Assembly (NCBI GenBank): GCA_030592025.1 | Contig: JAUUZX010000021.1 | Location: 1-9,659, forward strand | Direction: 5' to 3' | Length of the DNA stretch: 9,659 bases | Source of the DNA: a bacterium | GTDB taxonomy: Bacteria; Krumholzibacteriota; Krumholzibacteria; LZORAL124-64-63 | Shown: piece by piece, positions 6,012 through 9,659 of the stretch | Position numbering within the stretch: the first letter of the stretch is position 1 | How the letters are laid out: each line of letters opens with the position of its first letter | Notes under the pieces: model-generated | Told to the model about the DNA's origin: nothing | The model's input: the letters and a program-made list of their open reading frames with translations, nothing else | Database searches by the model: none | Position numbers and translations under genes: made by a program

Positions 6012-7274
6012 TTGGAGCTGCTGCTGTTGCTTGCCCTGCTGGGTCTGTCGGCATTGTTCTCCGGGCTCGAGACGGCCTACTTCGCCCTGGGCGCCGCCGA
6101 GCTCGCCCGGCTCGAGGCCGCAGGCGGCGCGGGGCGACGCGTCGTTGCCCTCATGGGCCGTTCCCATGACCTGCTCTCGGCCCTCCTCGTGGGCAACCTC
6201 ATCGTCAACACCGCGGCCAGCGTCGTGGCGACGAGCCTCTGCATTGCCTGGTTCGGCCCCCGGGGGCTGGCCGTGGCCGTGCCGGCGGTCACCCTGGCGC
6301 TGTTGCTCTTCGGCGAGATCACGCCCAAGATGGTCGCCCTCCGTTTCCGGCGCCAGGTAGCCCTGTTCGGACGCGCACCCCTGAGCCTGTGGTTGGCGGT
6401 CAACGCCCCGGCGTTGGGGGTCCTGGGCCGCATCGTTGCGGGCGTGCTGCGCCTGGTCCCCTTCGAGGCCACCGGCAACCGCGCGTGGACCCCTGACGAA
6501 CTCGAGGCGGCCTGCGACCTGGCGGTGGCCGACGGCACCCTCTCCGAGACGGAGGGGCGCTCCCTGGCCCGGTTGCTGCGCCTGGAGGACCTGGATGTGG
6601 GGGCCGTCATGACCCCCCGCACCGAGGTCGTGGCCGTGCGTGCGAACGACCGTCTCGACCAGGTGCTGGCCGTGGCCCAGCGGGCGGGTTTCAACCGCTA
6701 CCCCGTCCTGCCCGTCGAGGGTGACCGCCCCGAGGGGTTCATCCACCTCAAGGATTTGCTGGGCCCCGACGGCCGGATCATGTCCGCGTCCCCCGCGGAG
6801 GTCCGGCGCCCGCTGATGTTTGTCCCCGAGAGCAAGGGGGTCGCGTCCCTGCTGGCAGAGATGCGCGCCGGTGGGGCTCACTTGGCCGCCGTGGTGGACG
6901 AGCACGGGGATTTCACCGGTATCGTGACCATGGCGGACTGCCTGCAGGCCCTCGTGGGCCGGGTCGCCCGCGCGGCGGGGCGGGACACCGATCTCGTGCC
7001 CCTGGGCGAGGGGCGCTGGGTGATCGGCGGCCGCACGAGCCTGCGCGAACTGGAGGAGACAACGGGCCTGCGCCTGCCTGCGGGGACCGACTACAACACC
7101 GTGGCCGGCTTCCTCATGGCGCAGCTCGGACGCATACTGCACCCCGGCGACCGCGTCACCCTGACGATGGCGCGCCTGACGGTGCTCGAGATGACCGAGC
7201 ACCGGGTCGACCGGATCCAGATCACGCTCCTGGACACGGGCCACGGGGCCGACAGCCGGGAGGAAACGTCGTGA
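6012..7274 (+). CDS. CNNM/CorC-family membrane protein with CBS pair and CorC_HlyC domain
   Basis: This 420-residue integral membrane protein belongs to the CNNM (DUF21) family, often annotated as hemolysin-like or CorC; members are linked to sodium-coupled magnesium export. The N-terminal membrane domain carries LFSGLETAYFAL (15-26), GNLIVNT (61-67) and FGEITPK (100-106). An acidic linker leads to VMTPRTEV (199-206), opening a CBS pair that ends near GIVTMADCL (303-311). The C-terminal CorC_HlyC domain runs to the end and includes YNTVAGFLM. The end of the CBS pair is unusual: the expected EDL-x-E-x2-VG-x-I-x-DE pattern is degenerate (TMADCLQALVGRVARAAG). The start is TTG, since no suitable ATG exists nearby and AGAGGA (6001-6006) is five bases upstream. 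Its TGA overlaps the next GTG as GTGA. Confidence 0.9.
   Translation: MELLLLLALLGLSALFSGLETAYFALGAAELARLEAAGGAGRRVVALMGRSHDLLSALLVGNLIVNTAASVVATSLCIAWFGPRGLAVAVPAVTLALLLFGEITPKMVALRFRRQVALFGRAPLSLWLAVNAPALGVLGRIVAGVLRLVPFEATGNRAWTPDELEAACDLAVADGTLSETEGRSLARLLRLEDLDVGAVMTPRTEVVAVRANDRLDQVLAVAQRAGFNRYPVLPVEGDRPEGFIHLKDLLGPDGRIMSASPAEVRRPLMFVPESKGVASLLAEMRAGGAHLAAVVDEHGDFTGIVTMADCLQALVGRVARAAGRDTDLVPLGEGRWVIGGRTSLRELEETTGLRLPAGTDYNTVAGFLMAQLGRILHPGDRVTLTMARLTVLEMTEHRVDRIQITLLDTGHGADSREETS
7258..7274 (+). promoter_or_regulatory. GTGA stop-start overlap with ribosome binding site between the CNNM genes
   Basis: GGGAGG (7258-7263) sits seven bases before GTG (7271-7273), and TGA (7272-7274) ends the first CNNM gene. 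This near-ideal site fixes the second gene's GTG start and predicts coupled translation of the two paralogues. Confidence 0.8.
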
Positions 7275-8311
7275 GCGGCGCCGTCCTGGGCTGGGACGTG
7301 ACCATGGCCGTGTTCCTGGTCGCCCTGGCGGGCTCGGCCTTCTTCTCGGGCTGCGAGACCGGGTACATGAGCGTCAGCCGGGCGCGCCTGCACCGCACCG
7401 GGGCCCTGGCCGGGAGGCGGGGGCGATTGCTCGACCGCCAACTGGGGCGCATCGAGGACTCGATCCTCACCTGCCTCATCGGCACGAACCTGTTCAACGT
7501 GCTGGGCAGCGCCATCGTGACCTACGCCCTGACGTCCCGCTACGGGCAACGGGGCGGATGGTTAGCCGTGCTCGTGGTGGCCTCGGTGGTCATCCTGTTT
7601 GGGGAGATCCTGCCCAAGGTGCTCTACCGGGAGCATCCCGAACGGTTCATGCTCGCCTCGGTCCCCGCGGCGACCGGGGCCATGACGGTGCTGACCCCCG
7701 TGCGCTGGCTTCTGCGGGGATACACCTGGCTGCTGGGTCAGGTGCTGCCCGCTACCGAGACACGGAGCCGTCTTGATCGTCGCAACCTGGCCGCGCTGCT
7801 CATGACCAACACCGTCCCGGCGGGGGACGACCGACGCTTCGCCGGGATGCTCGACCGCTTCGTGCACCTGGCCGGCGAGCAGGCCGGGCATCTGGCGCGA
7901 CCGCTGGAGGACGTGGTCGGGGTGGACGCCGGCGCCTCGGTGCGCGAATGTCTGGAGATCGCGGCCCGGTCGGGCCATAGTCGCCTGCCCGTCCTGCGGG
8001 AAGACGGCGTCGACGCCTACGTGCTCGTGCGGGACCTGCTCATGCTGGCCCCGCAGGAGCAGACGGGTGGGCTGCCGCGGCGTTTGCTGCGCCCGTTGCT
8101 GCTGGTGGACGGCCGGCTGTCGCCCTACGAACTCTTCGAGGAGTTGCGCAGCCAGGGGCGGCAACTCGCCCTCGTCGGCGACCCCAACGGGAACCCGCGG
8201 GGCCTGATCACATTGGAAGACCTCATCGAGGTGGTGGTCGGCGCCATCGCCGACGAATTCGACCCGCCCGAAGCCCAGGGCAAGGGAAAGGACGTACCGG
8301 ACCATGACTGA
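7271..8311 (+). CDS. Second CNNM-family membrane protein, CBS pair, no CorC_HlyC domain
   Basis: This is a 346-residue paralogue of the preceding gene. The membrane domain has FFSGCETGYMSVSRARL (24-40), IGTNLFN (70-76) and FGEILPK (110-116). The CBS pair follows, but where family members have MTPR the sequence reads LARPLEDVV (208-216). It ends at the second CBS with an intact GLITLEDLIEVVVGAIADEF (311-330) and stops 15 residues later, so the CorC_HlyC domain of its neighbour is absent. GTG 7271 has a strong ribosome binding site and overlaps the preceding stop. The pair probably works together, perhaps as a heterodimer, in divalent cation transport or sensing; this is inference from family and coupling. 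The stop lies within the start of the DUF1844 gene (8-base overlap). Confidence 0.9.
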   Translation: MSGAVLGWDVTMAVFLVALAGSAFFSGCETGYMSVSRARLHRTGALAGRRGRLLDRQLGRIEDSILTCLIGTNLFNVLGSAIVTYALTSRYGQRGGWLAVLVVASVVILFGEILPKVLYREHPERFMLASVPAATGAMTVLTPVRWLLRGYTWLLGQVLPATETRSRLDRRNLAALLMTNTVPAGDDRRFAGMLDRFVHLAGEQAGHLARPLEDVVGVDAGASVRECLEIAARSGHSRLPVLREDGVDAYVLVRDLLMLAPQEQTGGLPRRLLRPLLLVDGRLSPYELFEELRSQGRQLALVGDPNGNPRGLITLEDLIEVVVGAIADEFDPPEAQGKGKDVPDHD

Positions 8312-8693
8312 CCCGAACATCGACAAGCACGACCAGGTGCTGGCCGGCCTCTTCTTCAACCTGCAGGCCATGGCCATGCAGCAGCTCGGGAAGATCCAGG
8401 ACCCCCGCACGGGCGAGGTGGCCCTGGACCTGGAGGGCGCGCGCCACACCATCGACATCCTCGACATGCTCAAGCACAAGTGCCGCGTGGATACACCGGA
8501 TGAACTGCTGCGAATGATGGACCAGACGGTCATGGACCTGCAGCTCAACTTCATGGACGAGATGAAGAAGGGCGCCCCGTCCGCGGACGACGCCGACGGG
8601 GCGGAAGCGAGTGACGCCCCGTCCGGTGACCAGGAACCTGCCGACGACGAGGTCACCCGGGAAGAGTCCGCCGGCAGCGGGGACGAAACCTGA
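8304..8693 (+). CDS. DUF1844 domain protein
   Basis: This small 129-residue cytoplasmic protein matches the DUF1844 pattern: FFNLQAMAMQQLGKI (17-31), the turn DPRTGEVALDLEGAR (33-47), the helix HTIDILDMLKHK (48-59), and a last helix with DELLRMMDQTVMDLQ (66-80). From about residue 90 there is a low-complexity acidic tail rich in Asp, Glu, Ala and Ser, likely disordered. The family has no established function that I know of. ATG 8304 overlaps the preceding stop by eight bases (ATGACTGA); AAAGGA lies about 11 bases upstream, a long spacing, so initiation may depend on coupling. Confidence 0.88.
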   Translation: MTDPNIDKHDQVLAGLFFNLQAMAMQQLGKIQDPRTGEVALDLEGARHTIDILDMLKHKCRVDTPDELLRMMDQTVMDLQLNFMDEMKKGAPSADDADGAEASDAPSGDQEPADDEVTREESAGSGDET

Positions 8694-8694
8694 C

Positions 8695-9659
8695 ATGGTC
8701 CGCACCCTCCTGGCCCTCCTGCTGCTGACCGGTGCCCCGGCCGCCCTGGCCGAGGTCACGGACCCGGTGCGTCCGGTGGCGCCCGCCGATCCCGTGGCCA
8801 CCGACCTGCCCCGGAATCAGGACTCCCTGCGCCTGACCCGCCTCACCGCCGGGGTCATGGCGCCGGACGGTCTGCTCACGGTGGGCCTCGCGTGGCGCAC
8901 CTGGAGCACGGTCGAACTGGTGGGCGAGGGGGAGCACACCTTCCTCGAGCAGATCAACCTGAAGGAGTACGCCCTGCTGCTGGAGGCGACGCCCCTGCCC
9001 TGGCTCCAGGTGGAGGCGGAGGTGCCCTGGCGCTCCTGGGCCGACGGCAAGGATTGGATCCCCGACTCGGGGTCGGGCCTGGCCGACGGGCGTTGGCAGG
9101 TGGCGGTCGGTCGCGCCCTGTGGCCCGGCCGGTTCCACGCCATTGTTTTCGGCGGCGGCAATCTGCCCCTGGGTGACGAGGGCGAGGGTTTCGGCGAGGG
9201 CGTGTTCTCGCCACGGGTCGGTGGGGCCGCCACCTTCCGCATCTGGACGGACCGGCAGGCGCCGGAGCTGCGTCTGCACCTGAACCTGGCCCACACCTGG
9301 AATCGCAACGAGGACGCCGGCCACGGCATGGGGCGCGAACTGTACCAGCCCTGGTCACCCCGCTACCAGAGCGCGGTCGCCGCGGGAGGCGCCTCGCGCA
9401 ACGATGCCTGGACCTGGGGGGGCGCCCTCGAGTTCCGCAAGGGGACGTCGGCCCTGTGGGTCGAGTTCGCCCAGGACCAATTTCCGGGCAACGAGACGGT
9501 GGCGTCGGCGGAGAATCTGCGCACCGTCGGCGCCGGCCTGCGCTGGGGGGTGATCGAGGGCTGGGCCCTGGAGGGTGACTACCTGGTGAGCCTGGCCAAC
9601 GACGACGAGGGCACCGACTGGTGGCCCGCCTACCCGGACTGGCTCATGGGCGTGGCCGT
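8695..9659 (+). CDS. Secreted, probable outer-membrane beta-barrel protein, 3' end beyond the window
   Basis: The frame opens at ATG 8695, one base after the DUF1844 stop (TGACATG), and stays open to the window end, giving 321 codons of an incomplete protein. Residues 1-19 are a classic signal peptide (a leucine run, then ALA before Glu20). The mature part alternates hydrophobic and polar residues in short strands rich in Trp, Tyr and Gly, for example LLTVGLAWRTWSTVEL (60-75) and LPWLQVEAEVPWRSW (101-115), then GGGNLPLGDEGEGFGEG (152-168). This is the texture of a transporter-type outer-membrane barrel of the Phenol_MetA_deg kind. The exact family is uncertain, and the missing C terminus, where a final aromatic residue would support outer-membrane assembly, cannot be checked. 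The ribosome binding site is weak, so translation is probably coupled to the DUF1844 gene. Confidence 0.8.
   Translation, partial: MVRTLLALLLLTGAPAALAEVTDPVRPVAPADPVATDLPRNQDSLRLTRLTAGVMAPDGLLTVGLAWRTWSTVELVGEGEHTFLEQINLKEYALLLEATPLPWLQVEAEVPWRSWADGKDWIPDSGSGLADGRWQVAVGRALWPGRFHAIVFGGGNLPLGDEGEGFGEGVFSPRVGGAATFRIWTDRQAPELRLHLNLAHTWNRNEDAGHGMGRELYQPWSPRYQSAVAAGGASRNDAWTWGGALEFRKGTSALWVEFAQDQFPGNETVASAENLRTVGAGLRWGVIEGWALEGDYLVSLANDDEGTDWWPAYPDWLMGVA

Noticed and set aside
5823..7244. A long minus-strand open frame running antisense through the first CNNM gene, continuous with the heptosyltransferase frame.
   Set aside because: The heptosyltransferase family begins exactly at the ATG at 5822, with a ribosome binding site. 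The upstream extension is low-complexity and faces a clearly coding plus-strand gene; long antisense frames are expected at this GC.
7562..8656. A 364-codon minus-strand frame across the second CNNM and DUF1844 genes.
   Set aside because: It has no recognisable domain, is rich in Gln, His, Arg and Ser as a reverse-complement shadow would be, and overlaps two confidently coding genes.

Overview
This is a GC-rich, gene-dense bacterial window with no mobile element, tRNA, rRNA or CRISPR that I can see. Lipid A/core lipopolysaccharide genes (a Kdo transferase and a GT9 heptosyltransferase), a lipoprotein and a signal-peptide-bearing, barrel-like protein point to a Gram-negative cell. The high GC and the family mix would fit an uncultured FCB-like or related candidate phylum, but that placement is inference; no marker gene here fixes it.

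Layout from left to right. Positions 1-67 hold a strong two-part hairpin, a candidate terminator. The minus-strand lipoprotein gene (68-1270) looks like a member of the DUF5700-type peptidase group that has lost its zinc-binding HExxH motif. Divergent from it, only 32 bases away, is a two-gene 7-deazaguanine unit, queE (1303-1962) and queC (1965-2642), which converts CPH4 to preQ0, the precursor of queuosine. Candidate sigma70 promoters for the two divergent directions are nested: each lies partly or wholly inside the start region of the other gene. queC converges on the next operon so tightly that both genes end on one palindromic CTAG.

The leftward operon (5822 to 2639) encodes a GT9 heptosyltransferase, a Kdo transferase (WaaA) and a radical SAM/SPASM protein. 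The first two are joined by a GTGA overlap and the last two by an 8-base gap in which the waaA stop codon forms part of the next ribosome binding site. The operon probably builds the lipid A-proximal core; the substrate of the radical SAM enzyme is unknown.

Across a 189-base divergent spacer, a rightward operon (6012 to beyond 9659) encodes two tandem CNNM/CorC-type membrane proteins joined by a second GTGA overlap, a small DUF1844 protein overlapping by 8 bases, and a secreted, barrel-like protein that begins one base after the DUF1844 stop and is cut by the window edge. The two CNNM paralogues keep complementary parts of the family's conserved machinery, which suggests a specialised pair.

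The least explained items are the radical SAM/SPASM protein tied to core-LPS glycosyltransferases, the complementary CNNM pair with DUF1844 and a barrel-like protein, and the inactivated-looking peptidase lipoprotein with its nested divergent promoters.
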